A DNA stretch of 30,973 bases from Chara braunii (GCA_003427395.1 BFEA01000049.1:2979666-3010638); one strand, 5' to 3'; positions 20,352 through 30,888 are shown, counted from the first letter of the stretch. Numbers and translations: made by a program. Notes: generated by a model from the letters alone, not told the origin.

Positions 20352-20754
20352 TGCAAGCAAGCAGGCAATATAGAGATGAACACTTCAGTGTGACGTGAAG
20401 GAAATGAAAAACAATGGCGTTTCTCGTAGTGTGTCCCAAAGGAAACAAAAAAACGAAGCTTTTCTCATAGATGAAATACATGCAAAAAGAAAGATGAATG
20501 CAACCAGACAAGCAAATACTATGTGGCAGACAAATCGCTAACCTTCACCGTGACATGAAATTGCAAGACGGCAGCTTCTGACCTGCTTGTAGACACCTCA
20601 GAATACACAAGGGGAAGACATGGGAAGCCTCTACACTTATCTTATCGCCAGCCTGTTTCTTCGACCTCCTTTCCCAACAGATCATGAACTCGTAGCTCAA
20701 ACTTCCACCATTCATCTTTTGTTCTCTCCCTCCCAGCCCCGGATGAGGAAAACA

Positions 20755-20941
20755 AAGGTCAACAAGCTCGCAGACAAGGTCAACAAGCTCACAGACAAGG
20801 TCAACAAGCTCGCAGAAAGGTCAACAAGCTCGCAGAGAAGGTCAACATGCTCGCAGAGAAGGTCAGCAAGCTCGCACAAAAGGTCAACAAGCTTGCAGAA
20901 AAGGTCAACAAGCTCGCAGACAAGGTCAACAAGCTTGCAGT
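20755..20941 (+). repeat. Nine 21-bp tandem repeats that read as heptads
   Basis: Units with consensus AAGGTCAACAAGCTCGCAG plus two bases start at 20755, 20776, 20797, 20817, 20838, 20859, 20880, 20901 and 20922. Each is 21 bp except the third, which is 20. In the frame with ATG at 20743 the first three read as K-V-N-K-L-A/T-D/E heptads with V and L at a and d positions, a coiled-coil pattern; after the short third unit the frame moves and becomes Ser/Arg-rich. The heptad pattern continues in another frame to a stop just after the array (about 20980). It may be a broken coiled-coil exon or a minisatellite whose period happens to be 21. Confidence 0.85.
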
Positions 20942-20981
20942 TCTGATAACCTTCATCACACCGTTTCAGTAGAGTCCATCT

Positions 20982-22073
20982 GCCTGTCTACCATCTGGAC
21001 AGCGGAAAGACAAACAAATAGGCACGGCAGCACCCTCGCCAAGGGATCATCAAGTCCTCGTGCAGTATAGCAGGGATGGCTGCCGACAACCAGTCAGTCA
21101 CAGTGCATGTTATACCCGCAACGAGCTATAGCAGACCACAGCAGTTGAGCTTATTGTCCGATGCCTACTAGCCACCATCTGCATCAGCCAACGAATCCAC
21201 AACTATGACAAATCTAGCAAGCATACAGTCCTCCCCGAGAGCACCTACCTTTCGTCCACTCCACTGTCTCCCATCCGAGCCGGCCTCCCCGCCCCCAGGG
21301 GACTGACCGCCACTGTCATCACCGGCAGTCCTCGTCTTTGTCTCGCCCCCTCTCCCAGGCAGTTCTCTCTGCATTGCATTCTTTTCAGTATTAACCAGAG
21401 AGAAGGAAAAGCAAACTGCAAGCGGCACAGCATAACCGCGCAGTCAAGCAGTGGGTTACGAGAGGAAAGCGACCGATCCAGGGGGGACGAGAAGATGCCT
21501 GTCCTCATCAGCTTCTCTGTGGCCACACCTGGCCTTACGGGAGGTAGCAAAGGGGAAAAAAACAGGACGACAAAAACAAAAGGAGGAGGTAAACTGCCAA
21601 GAGGCCTTGCTTGCTCAAAGGTCCTTACATTTCCCCTTGCACAACTTCCTCGTCAGAGGAGGCCAACCATCAATGTCATTTCACTCCGCCAAGTTCCCTC
21701 TCTGGAACCTCTCTGACAAATCCATGGAAAACAGTCACCCTATCACTTCCACCATAATTTGGGTCGGCATCCCACCGTCTCCACAGGAAGCAACAATTAG
21801 CAGAAGCAAGGCTGCCAACTCCTGCGACGAATGTCTAACGAGGCAGGCCCCTCCGCTGAACCCACATACATGGCCAGGTTCCGTCACCCAGTTAAAAAAC
21901 TATGTAGCAAACCAAGGCCATACAACACAGACCGACCATATGCAAGCAAGTGAATTCACAAAGTACTTACCTCTTTAGACTTTCAGAGACAATACCAAGA
22001 GCTGCCGCAAACTTGTTATCGTGTCCACTGCAGATGGATCATCTTGCGTAAACCATAATGCTCTCAACAATAA
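20982..22073. other. No gene recognised
   Basis: Frames of up to 175 codons on the plus strand (21451-21978) and shorter ones on the minus strand (21168-21550) overlap each other and show no domain, signal peptide or repeat. A real exon cannot be excluded in a spliced genome but nothing supports one. Confidence 0.35.
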
Positions 22074-22292
22074 TCCAAAACTGTGTGACTAATCCCCCCT
22101 CCCGATCCTCTTTCCCAAAACTGTGTGACTAAACCCCCTCCCCATCCTCTTTTCTCACCATCCTCTTTCCCAAAACTGTGTCATTAATCCTCCTTACCAT
22201 CCTCTTTCCCAAGACTGCGTACTTCAACCCCCCTCCTTACCGTTCTCTTTCCCAAAACTGCGTAGTTGACCCTCCTTACCATCCTCTTTCCT
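22074..22292 (+). repeat. Five imperfect tandem copies of 39-56 bp
   Basis: Units combine CCCAAAACTGTGT or CCCAAGACTGCGT with a C-rich spacer and ATCCTCTTT. Copies begin near 22074, 22113, 22169, 22208 and 22251. Unequal spacing shows diverged units. Confidence 0.75.
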
Positions 22293-22543
22293 AACGGTAA
22301 ACAAGAAGATGAATCCTGCAACGAATAACATGGGTGTTTTTAATCGTACTGAACCTCCCCGCATAGTGGCGATCCAACTAAACGCCTTCACCCTCCAAGG
22401 GAAAATGTTCCTGGTTCCCTGCCAAACAAGTAAAAGTTAATACTCGAAATATAATTCACAACGCCAATTATCAATGAGCGGGCGGGCAGGTGCGGGTGAG
22501 CATCTACGGTGATGCAGCGATCCCCCATCCAGATGGACAGTTG

Positions 22544-22544
22544 T

Positions 22545-22618
<74 letters not shown>

Positions 22619-22638
22619 TCCAATCAATCAATCAACCG
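22544..22638 (+). repeat. (AATC)n microsatellite
   Basis: Tetranucleotide array with occasional AACC and ATCC variants; it produces the N-Q-S-I repeat in overlapping translated frames. Confidence 0.95.
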
Positions 22639-23558
22639 CCAGCATCATGTCTCCGCAAACCCATTCAGTTTCCCCTTCCTCATCAGCTCTCACCCAAACT
22701 CTGGGGTAAGCAGGGGTGTCCTCATACTGGGGAGTATACTTTACCGGGTCCATAATCATCAGATTAAGTCCGTATGATCCCTGTGTGAGTGCTCCCTAAG
22801 GTCCACGGGCAGAGAAAAAGAGCGCCCCCAAAGCACTCACCTATTAACTCGGTCCACTAGAAAGAGGTTCTAAACTCCTCACATTGTTCAAGCCCGTCCT
22901 TCCGATAGAGATCTACTCTTAACCACTCTGGTTTTTGCAACCTGCCAAACTTCCCAAAACACCACCTTTCCCTCACCCTCCTCACCCTACCCTGTACCCA
23001 CCATCTTGCCTTCTCCCATGCTCGTCATCGTCCTTTTCATGCTCGCTACCTCCTCTGTCCTTATTCTGACCTTCTTCTCCCCGCTTCCTCCTGATTTTTG
23101 CTGTTCTACCTACACTTACCTCGGTCTCCTCGTCCTCCTTATCCTCTGATCCTCCTAATACTACTCTTCCTCTTCGTCTTCCAATCAGCCCCCCCTCCTC
23201 ACACTCTACATTTCCTATCGTTCCTCATCCTCCCCATTCCTTTTTTCTCCCCTTACTATCATTCAAGATGTGGCTGCGGATTCCGACCTCGTCAACTCAA
23301 ATCACCCTCTTCTGCTGGGAAGATTGCACCCTCTCACATCGATTTCCCTCAACGGCCCCATCTGACAAAAGACAAAAATAACCGGTCACTGCTGCCTCGC
23401 AGCCCTATCAAGAGCCATAAGGTAAAACAAATAGCGACGCTTTCTTTAGGCGATGGCACAAGCAACCTGTACTCGTTTCCGCAGATCACTCTCGCTCTAC
23501 GGACATACTCCAGGACGTCTAACCCTGGAGTGAATGCGCCCACAGCCGAGAGGAGAAA

Positions 23559-23562
<4 letters not shown>
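22639..23562. other. No gene recognised
   Basis: Pyrimidine-rich with many CTCCTC words between about 22940 and 23270. The frame at 23098-23619 runs into the following CT array and has no conserved feature. Confidence 0.4.

Positions 23563-23616
<54 letters not shown>
23563..23616 (+). repeat. (TC)n microsatellite, 54 bp
   Basis: Uninterrupted dinucleotide array. Confidence 0.95.
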
Positions 23617-23619
<3 letters not shown>

Positions 23620-23976
23620 GTCAGTTCCTCGCCGCACACCCGGGAACCTCCGCGCAGCGAGCGAACGACAATGAGCTGCGGTCACTTCATTTGTTTACCC
23701 GTTCGGCACCCTCCTGTCCTTCACTTCTCTTCTTTAGTACTTCCGAGTTTTATTCTCTTCGCTTTCCCATTCGCTTTGATAGTTTCTCTACCTGTTAGCT
23801 CTTTTTTTCCACCCCCTTGTATTCGTCCCCTTCTCCTTGTTTCCTCGCCCCTGCAAACGGCAGTGCCAAAGGTCGCGATGATCAGCGTCGATGCCTACTA
23901 TCGTGCCTCATTCTCTTTCCCGTGCCCGAATATCACCCGCGGTACTATATGAATGTAAACTCCAAGAGGGCGCGCC

Positions 23977-23978
<2 letters not shown>

Positions 23979-24017
<39 letters not shown>
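23979..24017 (+). repeat. Poly-G run, 39 bp
   Basis: Thirty-nine consecutive G after CGCGCCGA. Such runs can form G-quadruplexes and are hard to size, so the length should be treated as approximate. Confidence 0.9.
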
Positions 24018-24146
24018 CGGAGGGGACACATGAGAAAAGGCAACAAAGTACACACTGCATGCTCACTCTGCAGAGCTGCCTCTTCAATAGTCCGAACGAA
24101 AAGCATCGACTGCTCCACACGCTCCCATATTGATTGACCGATTCAC

Positions 24147-24269
24147 TAGACAAGAGGATGATAGACTGGCCGTTCAAGAGTCCATTGTTCCCTGGGTCCC
24201 TTCGTCATTAGACAAGAGGATGACAGACTGGCCGTTCGGAGTTCATTGTTCCCTGGATCCCTTCGTTGC
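24147..24269 (+). repeat. Tandem duplication of 62 bp
   Basis: Copies begin with TAGACAAGAGGATGA at 24147 and 24209 and share GACTGGCCGTTC and CATTGTTCCCTGG. They differ at a handful of bases. Confidence 0.9.
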
Positions 24270-24377
24270 CCGTTGGTTGATTGCTTGCTAGGCGGATGGA
24301 TGGATTTATAGAAATCGTTCGGCCAATTGATTGACTGCCTAACTTGGTTAAGGGCCTTTGTTGAAGATACTCCTTAT

Positions 24378-24379
24378 TA

Positions 24380-24410
<31 letters not shown>

Positions 24411-24460
24411 AGTTGGTTGGTTGGTTGGTTGGTTGATTGATTGATTGATTGATTGATTTA
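24378..24460 (+). repeat. (TTGA)n(TTGG)n(TTGA)n microsatellite
   Basis: ATTG-type tetranucleotides flank a core of five GGTT units. It is the reverse-complement motif of the AATC array at 22544-22638. Confidence 0.93.
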
Positions 24461-25065
24461 CTTATTGATCAGTAAACAGCAGCTGCATCTGTTCATGCAC
24501 TGTGTGTTGCACCAGTTGCAGACCAGTCTGGCCGCTCTTCCTTACGATTAACTTGCATTCACCCGCGTCCGTTCATCTTCGACCGCGCAAAATCTACAAT
24601 CCCCTTCGTTGGCCGACCTTAAAAGCAGAGGCACACATTCGACGAGAAGGAGGTGGTGAACGTCCGTGCCACTCACTACCTGCCAACCACTCCGCCATAA
24701 CCTTGAAACCTTGCAAGCAAACAGTGCCCCCCTCCGCCTTACCTTGAAACCTAGCAGCAGGGCACATTCCCAGCAATTGCAGGAAGAAACCCAGAAGAGA
24801 AGAGGGAGGCCCGCGGGGATCGCGACTGGCAATACCCTCCACAAAGATCGTGTGGATGGCCACATAAGTAGTAGGGAGGAAGGGAGGAAGAGAGACCAGA
24901 GAACTACGCTTTTCGCTGGCTCCTCCACCGCCCGTCTCGATGGCTATGCTGCTCATGCATAGTCGCTACGATCCTCCTCACTTCAATCATCCGCGCCACC
25001 ATGATCTGTCCCGCATCGTCGATGGTCAACATCAGCATCAGCATCCCGTCCCCAATCGTCAATGG
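24461..25065. other. No gene recognised
   Basis: Overlapping frames on both strands (for example 24548-24928 minus, 24666-24962 plus) cover the same bases with no domain. Confidence 0.4.
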
Positions 25066-25094
25066 TCATCATCATCATCATCATCATCATCATC
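25066..25094 (+). repeat. (TCA)n microsatellite
   Basis: Trinucleotide array read as a Ser run in one frame; preceded by related CATCAG words. Confidence 0.93.
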
Positions 25095-25678
25095 TTTGTC
25101 AAACATAGAAAGGATGACTGCATGGATGGATTCATGACAATACGATCAAATGGTTGAATGGACGGATTTATTTATAGATAATGAATATGTGTGGAGGAAT
25201 GAGTGTGGATCAAGGTTTGGGTGAGGAATGAAACGGGTTCAAACAGGATGAACGCTTGCTCCATGAATAGAAACCGAACCTGTGACCTTCCTTTCGAAAA
25301 TAGAACACAACCTTCGACTTCCACCAAGCCGTGAGAGGGATCGAGAATATAAGAAGGGTAGGAACCATAGGTGGAGAGGGAGGAGAGACTTGTTCTGCCA
25401 GCCGATCGACGCCCGGCCCCCCGGAAACCAACACGCATTCCCTCCTCCTCTTTTCGCTAGTCTACACGTGGCGAATCTTCCCTTCTTACTGCTCCAAAGC
25501 GGTTGGTGCTCAGTCCGTTCTTCGTGTTCTTGACGCTGCTGCTGCAATTAACACCGTCTGGACCTCCGCAACCATGCACGCCGCAGCCCTAAAAAAACAA
25601 GTCACACGTCAAATCGCTGGCGAATATAAGGAATTGAAGCCCATGTTCTCGTCACCAACCACCTCGTTTGCCTATCCA

Positions 25679-25682
<4 letters not shown>
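25095..25682. other. No gene recognised
   Basis: Frames of 83-160 codons overlap on both strands between 25172 and 25680 without a recognisable domain; the longest plus-strand one owes part of its length to the CT array after it. Confidence 0.4.
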
Positions 25683-25759
<77 letters not shown>

Positions 25760-25788
25760 CTCGATCTATCAATCTATCTATCTAACTC
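25683..25788 (+). repeat. (TC)n followed by (TATC)n
   Basis: TC array to about 25740, then TATC tetranucleotides with a CGATC interruption to about 25788. Confidence 0.95.
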
Positions 25789-26213
25789 ACCTCCCTCTGA
25801 CAAATACACATAAGGGCAAATGTGATGACGACCATTCCGTCTTTCTATTGATCGATCGACCGACGGACCGATCAACCCAACCAGCTTGAAGTCACCCCAA
25901 AGACAAGACCTAATTGTCAAACTCCACGCTCTCTCTGCCCACTTGCCTTTCTTCTCCCTTTCCTATCCGCTCTCTGGTGCCCTCGGGCTTCTTCCGCACC
26001 CAAGCAAGATCACGAGCCAAGATAGAGACGGCCGCGCGAATGGCTACACAGACAGACACAATCCAACGGAAGAGTAATCTTCAACCGCAACAGAAACCGC
26101 AGCAGAGAAGCAGGACGACCGCACCGGAAAACGAAAAGGATACATATCAATCATCCCTTATCCGTCGTCTCCATCTCGTCATTCACTCTTCAAATAGTTA
26201 GTTTCTTATTGTT
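25789..26213. other. No gene recognised; distal 3' flank of dymeclin
   Basis: Short frames only. GATCGATCGACCGACGGACC at about 25850-25869 is a small GATC/GACC repeat. No clear AATAAA-type polyadenylation signal for the minus-strand gene was identified. Confidence 0.4.
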
Positions 26214-26489
26214 GTTTTGCTAAAGACCACCTCGTCACTCCCAATCCCACGCCCACGCCCACCCCCACCCCCTCCTCCTCCTCCTCCTCTTCCCCCTCCT
26301 CCTCCTTTTCCGCTAGTCGTTATAGCGAGATGTACGACGAAGTAATCTCAATTCATTCTTCCGCTAGTCGTTTCACTGTTTTCTAGACCACGTCGTCACC
26401 CCCCCCTCCTCCTCCTCCCCCTTCCCTCTCTCCGCCTGCTCCTCCCCCTGTTTGTTGCGTCGGCGTCGGAAACAGCGAGATGCATGACA
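26214..26489 (-). repeat. Degenerate duplication around the dymeclin stop
   Basis: Landmarks around the stop recur downstream on the gene: GTTTTCTAGACCACGTCGTCAC (26378-26399 region) resembles GTTTTGCTAAAGACCACCTC and following bases (from 26214); both are followed on the plus strand by CTCC-rich sequence, and AGCGAGATG(C/T)A(T/C)GAC occurs at about 26472 and 26324. TTCCGCTAGTCGTT is also repeated at about 26307 and 26359. The order is kept, so this is a direct duplication of about 165 bp of the gene end. Confidence 0.6.
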
Positions 26490-29112
26490 AATCCCACGGG
26501 ATAGAGCTATGCTGACATACGAGCGACCAGATGTAGGGTATAAAAAACTCTTCCGGATGGCATTCCTCCTCGTATGTGAACCTTAGTTCCGAAAATTTCT
26601 TCATTCCCTCCCCTCTCCATGCCCTCGCATTCGCCACCACCACCTGCAACAGCTTTTCAACCGACCAATCTCCTCCCTCCTTGTGCAAGTCATCCATTCT
26701 CACGTTGAAGAAGTCCAGCACCGTCTGCACGTTCTCCAGCAGCTCGTAGAATCTCGGGTGACTTTTGAACGGCGCGAACAGCTCCTGCCTGTGCAGCAGA
26801 GCATACACCACCTCCGGGTTCTTCGGGAGGGCGTAGGTGAGAATGGCGTTGATAATCTCCAGAACGGTCCTTAGAAAATCCGTGAAAATGTTCAGCTCCG
26901 AATCGAGATCGTCTCCCATATCGCCGCCTCCCCCGGCCCCCTCCCCAGCCCCTTCTCTAATCACACAAGATGAGGCATCGGACTGTGCCCCATCGGCCCC
27001 GCCGCCTTCTACCCCGTCCACCCCTCCTCCTCCCCTCCCTCCACCTACCCGCCTCTCTGGCGCCGACACTACTATCAACGGAGACGTGGACGCAGATGAC
27101 GTGGAAGCGGCCGCGGCCGCCGCCGTCGCCGCCGACTGGAGACGCATATACTTTCGCGATAACATATCGAACAAGCTAATCAACCTCTGTGCCGCGTACG
27201 AGTTGAGTTGCTGCACGTACGGCGCCATGTTGGCCAGTGTCGCCAGACAGTTGGTATGGAGATAGACGTCCCTCAGTTTGGAAAGATTGAACTTGATGGT
27301 CCGGATCAGTATGATGACCATCAGCGATCCCAGAGAGATCTTAAGCAGAAGCCTCTCCCTGTACCACGGAACAGACGCCAGAACAAGCTTGTGCACGTTG
27401 GCATTGAACGAGGCGTCCTGACTCAAGATAAGGAGGACGATCAGCAGCATGTAGATCTGATTGGACGTGCACTTGGAGGCCTTGTAAAGCATTTCCAGCA
27501 GAGGCATGAGAAGCGTGTCCAGGTCTGTGCGGACCAAAACGTATTCCAGGAACGAGCGATTGCTGTGGACCAAAGAGTAGAGCAGCAAGGTGGAGCGCTC
27601 GTCGGACAAAGTGGCCCCTAGCATATCGTAAAGAGAGGAGTAGGGCACTCGGATAACGTCGGGACCACACATGCCATATCCCGCCTCCGCGGCGGCTTGG
27701 GAGATCCCTCCTCCGCCACTGCCGCCGCCGCCGCCTTTGCCCCGCCCTCCCTCCTCCTCTCCATCCTCCTCCTCGTATGCACTGTCCCGACATTTCTGAA
27801 GCGCGTGGAGGAAAGGGTTGTGGTAACGGCCCCCGACAGCCGCGATTCTTCCATTACTCTCTCTCCCTCCCCCCCCTCCTCCTGCTCCTCCTCCTCCTCC
27901 GTTGCAGGCACCGCTGCCGTTGACGGCTGACATTCCCCCTTCACCTTTGCCATCAAGGACGAGCCCGACGTCGTCGAGGCATTCGCCGGCGGCCGCGACC
28001 ATTTGCTGCTCGTCACCCCTACCGTAATGCGAGAGAACTAGGAGGAGGAGGAGACTGTTATCCGCCAGCGGACAACCCACGTCCCTTCCCGATCCGCTCG
28101 TGAGATAACCGTATGCGTAGTACGGAAGGAGAAACATGGTCGCAGCCGCACTGCCCACTTTCCGCAAAACACCCCCCCCTCCCCCCCCTTGGTCTTCCTG
28201 CTGCTGAGCTGTCGCTGACGTTGGTAGCCCACTTTGCTGCTGATTAGCCACCTGCGGCTGGCGCTGACCAGCATGATACTGTTGTTGATGATGATGATGA
28301 TGGGAATTACCGGAGGAAGGATGATGGTGGTAATGGTGGTACGGAAGCCGGCGAGGCATTGGAAGACGTGCTATGGCCGACACCAAGAGCTTCCTCACGA
28401 ATGGACCCGCCAGATCTGTCTGCGCCATCGCTGCGTCTAGGAAGAAGTGCGAGTTTCCTGGCCCTACGCACGGCGGGGCGTGTAGTTGCGTTGACGTCAT
28501 CACCAACAATAGATTGATCACCTCCAGGTGCAGGAGGTACGAATTTGCATTGACGTCACTGGAAGCGACGAAGGCCAGCAGAGCACGGACAGTGGGCACC
28601 AGCATGTTCTCCGAGCCGCGGCCCCTTCCGCTCCCATCCGCTACGCTCTCCTCGTTCCCCCCCCCTCCGAAAGGGGAAGCAGATAGAGCAGTAGCAGCAG
28701 GAGGAGGAGGCTGAGCAGGGCCAGGGGGGATCGAGACCTCGAGATGATAAAGGAGTTCTGTCTCGTAGCACTCGACGAAATGCTTGACAAAGAGCCGGGC
28801 GAAGTAGACGGTGTTGATGGCTTTCATCGTCAAGCTTTGGTTGATGGACGACGTGTCCTGCAGACATCGTGCCACATGGATAAGCAGCTTGCCCAGGTGA
28901 CACGTCACGCCATTGTTCTTCGCCAGTTGCCAGCATAACGGTCTTGTGGCCTCATCGGGATCTGAAGGTTTCAGCTTCAGAAGAGGGAATGAGAACGACA
29001 GGAGCTCGCTCCAAAACGGATCGTTGATTGGAATGGGATGCGGACCCACGAATCTGTCCAGCAAGCCCTGATGATGTTCTCCCAATAACGACGTTGACTC
29101 GCTTGCCCCCAT
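26383..29112 (-). CDS. DYM: Dymeclin (Dyggve-Melchior-Clausen syndrome protein homologue), plant type
   Basis: Dymeclin is a peripheral Golgi protein needed for Golgi organisation and secretory traffic; in animals its loss causes a skeletal dysplasia. The frame gives 909 residues from ATG at 29112 to TAG at 26385-26383. I chose this ATG because it has an A at -3 and G at +4 and gives MGASES, the Gly-2/Ser-6 pattern for N-myristoylation known in the family; the frame upstream extends only through a GTG, not an ATG. Conserved blocks: NDPFWSELLSFSFP (30-43), VGSAAATMFLLP (319-330), PLADNSLLLLLVLSHY (348-363), YVLVRTDLDTLLMPLLEMLY (524-543), YMLLIVLLILSQD (554-566), LGSLMVIILIRTI (594-606), YLHTNCLATLANMAP (617-631), NPEVVYALLHRQELF (765-779), HPEEFFIPYIWSLV (852-865). 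It is longer than the human (669) and Arabidopsis (about 730) proteins through insertions at about 130-168 (Pro/Gly), 258-314 (His/Gln/Gly), 385-480 (Gly/Glu), 656-735 (Ala/Gly) and a Gly-rich tail. The gene has no introns here, unlike the multi-exon animal and plant genes. Solid identification. Confidence 0.96.
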   Translation of the reverse strand: MGASESTSLLGEHHQGLLDRFVGPHPIPINDPFWSELLSFSFPLLKLKPSDPDEATRPLCWQLAKNNGVTCHLGKLLIHVARCLQDTSSINQSLTMKAINTVYFARLFVKHFVECYETELLYHLEVSIPPGPAQPPPPAATALSASPFGGGGNEESVADGSGRGRGSENMLVPTVRALLAFVASSDVNANSYLLHLEVINLLLVMTSTQLHAPPCVGPGNSHFFLDAAMAQTDLAGPFVRKLLVSAIARLPMPRRLPYHHYHHHPSSGNSHHHHHQQQYHAGQRQPQVANQQQSGLPTSATAQQQEDQGGGGGGVLRKVGSAAATMFLLPYYAYGYLTSGSGRDVGCPLADNSLLLLLVLSHYGRGDEQQMVAAAGECLDDVGLVLDGKGEGGMSAVNGSGACNGGGGGAGGGGGGRESNGRIAAVGGRYHNPFLHALQKCRDSAYEEEDGEEEGGRGKGGGGGSGGGGISQAAAEAGYGMCGPDVIRVPYSSLYDMLGATLSDERSTLLLYSLVHSNRSFLEYVLVRTDLDTLLMPLLEMLYKASKCTSNQIYMLLIVLLILSQDASFNANVHKLVLASVPWYRERLLLKISLGSLMVIILIRTIKFNLSKLRDVYLHTNCLATLANMAPYVQQLNSYAAQRLISLFDMLSRKYMRLQSAATAAAAAASTSSASTSPLIVVSAPERRVGGGRGGGGVDGVEGGGADGAQSDASSCVIREGAGEGAGGGGDMGDDLDSELNIFTDFLRTVLEIINAILTYALPKNPEVVYALLHRQELFAPFKSHPRFYELLENVQTVLDFFNVRMDDLHKEGGDWSVEKLLQVVVANARAWRGEGMKKFSELRFTYEEECHPEEFFIPYIWSLVCQHSSIPWDLSCISLFPTPTQQTGGGAGGEREGGGGGGGGDDVV

Positions 29113-29400
29113 TTTCCCCCTGCCTCCCTCCCTCCCTTCCCTTCTCCCTACCCTACCCACCACCTCCACCTGTCGGTTTGAAGCACAACTACGCTCCCAA
29201 CCAAATGCCTCGCCTCCTTTCTCTCTGCCGTCCTCCCCTCTTTCTATTACTTTTTTCCTCTCCTCCGCTTACTGTGGTACACTCACACGACGACTTTCTC
29301 CAGTGAATGAGGCCAAAGTAATGGCCAAATACATTCAATTCAGGAAAGCACAAGGGTGAGTAATGCCCTTATTCTCCTCCTCTTCTGCGCCTCCCTTCTT
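29113..29400 (-). promoter_or_regulatory. 5' leader/promoter region of dymeclin
   Basis: Immediately upstream of the start the minus strand is almost pure purine (GGGAGG and GGGAAG words, 29113-29170), typical of a GA-rich leader. No TATA box at a convincing distance or splice-site pair was recognised, so the transcription start cannot be placed. The assignment rests on position only. Confidence 0.4.
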
Positions 29401-30550
29401 CCTCCTTGCAGACCCCACCACCGCCTTCGCCTGCAGCTAGAGCCCAGCAAGCAACCACCGCCCTCCTCCTCCCCCTCACCCTACTCCTTCCCTGCCTCTT
29501 GCTCAGGTCCTCCTCGCTTCCCTCTCCTGATTTCTCCTCTTCGCTCTGCTGCCGCTCGAAGCGACTTGCATGTTCCAGACTAACCTATTCACATGCCCGC
29601 CTTTCCCACGAATTAGTCAGTCCATCACAAGCTCACCTCCTCCTCCCCTCCTACAACTACATCCTCCGTGAGCAGCAGCCTGTGTGAACGATCTAAGCCC
29701 AGTTGCTCCGGCGCCGGCGCCGGCGCCGGCGATCGCTACTTCAAGGTGCGTCTGATCACCACCCCCCGCCGACGCCGGCGCCGGCCCACGCGTAGGCCAC
29801 CTCCGCTTTCCCGGCTCTTCCTCTCTCCCTCCCATATCCCCTCCCCCTCGACGGCGGCCCAGGCGCTCTCGCCTTCCTTGGCTACTCCTTCCTCTCGCTC
29901 CTCTCCTCTCCTCTCCTCTCCTCTCCTCTCCCCCTCGCCGCTCTCTCCCCTGGCCCCTCTTACCAACGGCGACGTCAACAGATATACAGAACACCACAGA
30001 TCTCTATCACAGAAGAGACATCAACGGCCAAGTGCCCCGCTCTACCACGTGGCAAACCGCGTCCACTTCTGTCCTGCGCAGACTACGTAGGCCCGACAAA
30101 GGCTACGCATCATTTCAACAAACCCTGACCACAGGTTGCCTGCATTTATAACCCTTCCCCGGCATTCATTCATCAATTTCTCAACTTCCTTCCGTATCTG
30201 CCTGCTCACCCGCATACCCTTTCAACCCAACCCCTGTTCCATGTTCTCGCGTTCGGCGGCCGTTCCGTCGGCTATCGACCTCCATATCCCAGATTACATT
30301 TTTTGAAGTAATAATAATCAATAGCGCCTTTACCCGTCGCTCTGTCATCCTGATCGCTCGCACTTCCCATCACAATTGCAATTGCTTTTCTCCCCGTCGC
30401 TCGTTCATCCTGATCACCTTCCGTCGGTCGGAGAGAGCGTCTCGCCCATCCCTGTGCCTGTGGCGTGTCGCTAGCTGTAAGAACCTTTCACACTCCCTTG
30501 CGAATTCGCAGCCCTAAGGCTGGGTATAGTAGGCTTCAGCGTCCCTGTCA
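29401..30550. other. Upstream flank of dymeclin; simple repeats only
   Basis: CCTCCT-rich sequence to about 29660, a GGCGCC/GCCGGC hexamer array at 29708-29730 with a related CGCCGACGCCGGCGCCGG at about 29767-29784, and a CTCCT pentamer array at about 29899-29931. A diverged pair containing CCCGTCGCTC and CATCCTGATC lies at about 30333 and 30394. No protein gene is recognised on either strand. Confidence 0.5.
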
Positions 30551-30698
30551 AGGTGGCACATTTTCAGCGCCGGGTCACCAGCGCACAAGTGGGTTCTAAG
30601 GGGGTGAAAGTTATTGGGGGACCCAGGTAGCACATTTTCAGTGCCGGGGACCAGCGCACAAGTGGGTTCTAAGGGGGTGAAAGTTATTGGGGGACCAG
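30551..30698 (+). repeat. Tandem duplication of 74 bp
   Basis: Copies start at 30551 and 30625 with AGGT(G/A)GCACATTTTCAG and share GGGTTCTAAGGGGGTGAAAG and TTATTGGGGGACC. They differ at few positions, so the duplication is recent. Confidence 0.92.
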
Positions 30699-30836
30699 TC
30701 CACCGCGTTTTCACGGACTACCTATTGACTTACCATGAGGGCACGGGTGCGCAGCCCGTAGTTTGTATTGTCTACCGAGTGGGCATGGGGAACGCATCCC
30801 TACTAAGGTAGCCAAAGCAATGAGACTAAGAGTGTG

Positions 30837-30837
<1 letters not shown>

Positions 30838-30888
<51 letters not shown>

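Noticed and set aside
22544-24460. CRISPR array or satellite made of AATC and TTGA units
   Set aside because: Plain tetranucleotide microsatellites with no spacers, in a eukaryotic context.
29113-29169. Longer dymeclin start at 29169 giving 928 residues
   Set aside because: The codon there is GTG. The ATG at 29112 has a better context and gives the myristoylation-type MGASES start expected in the family.
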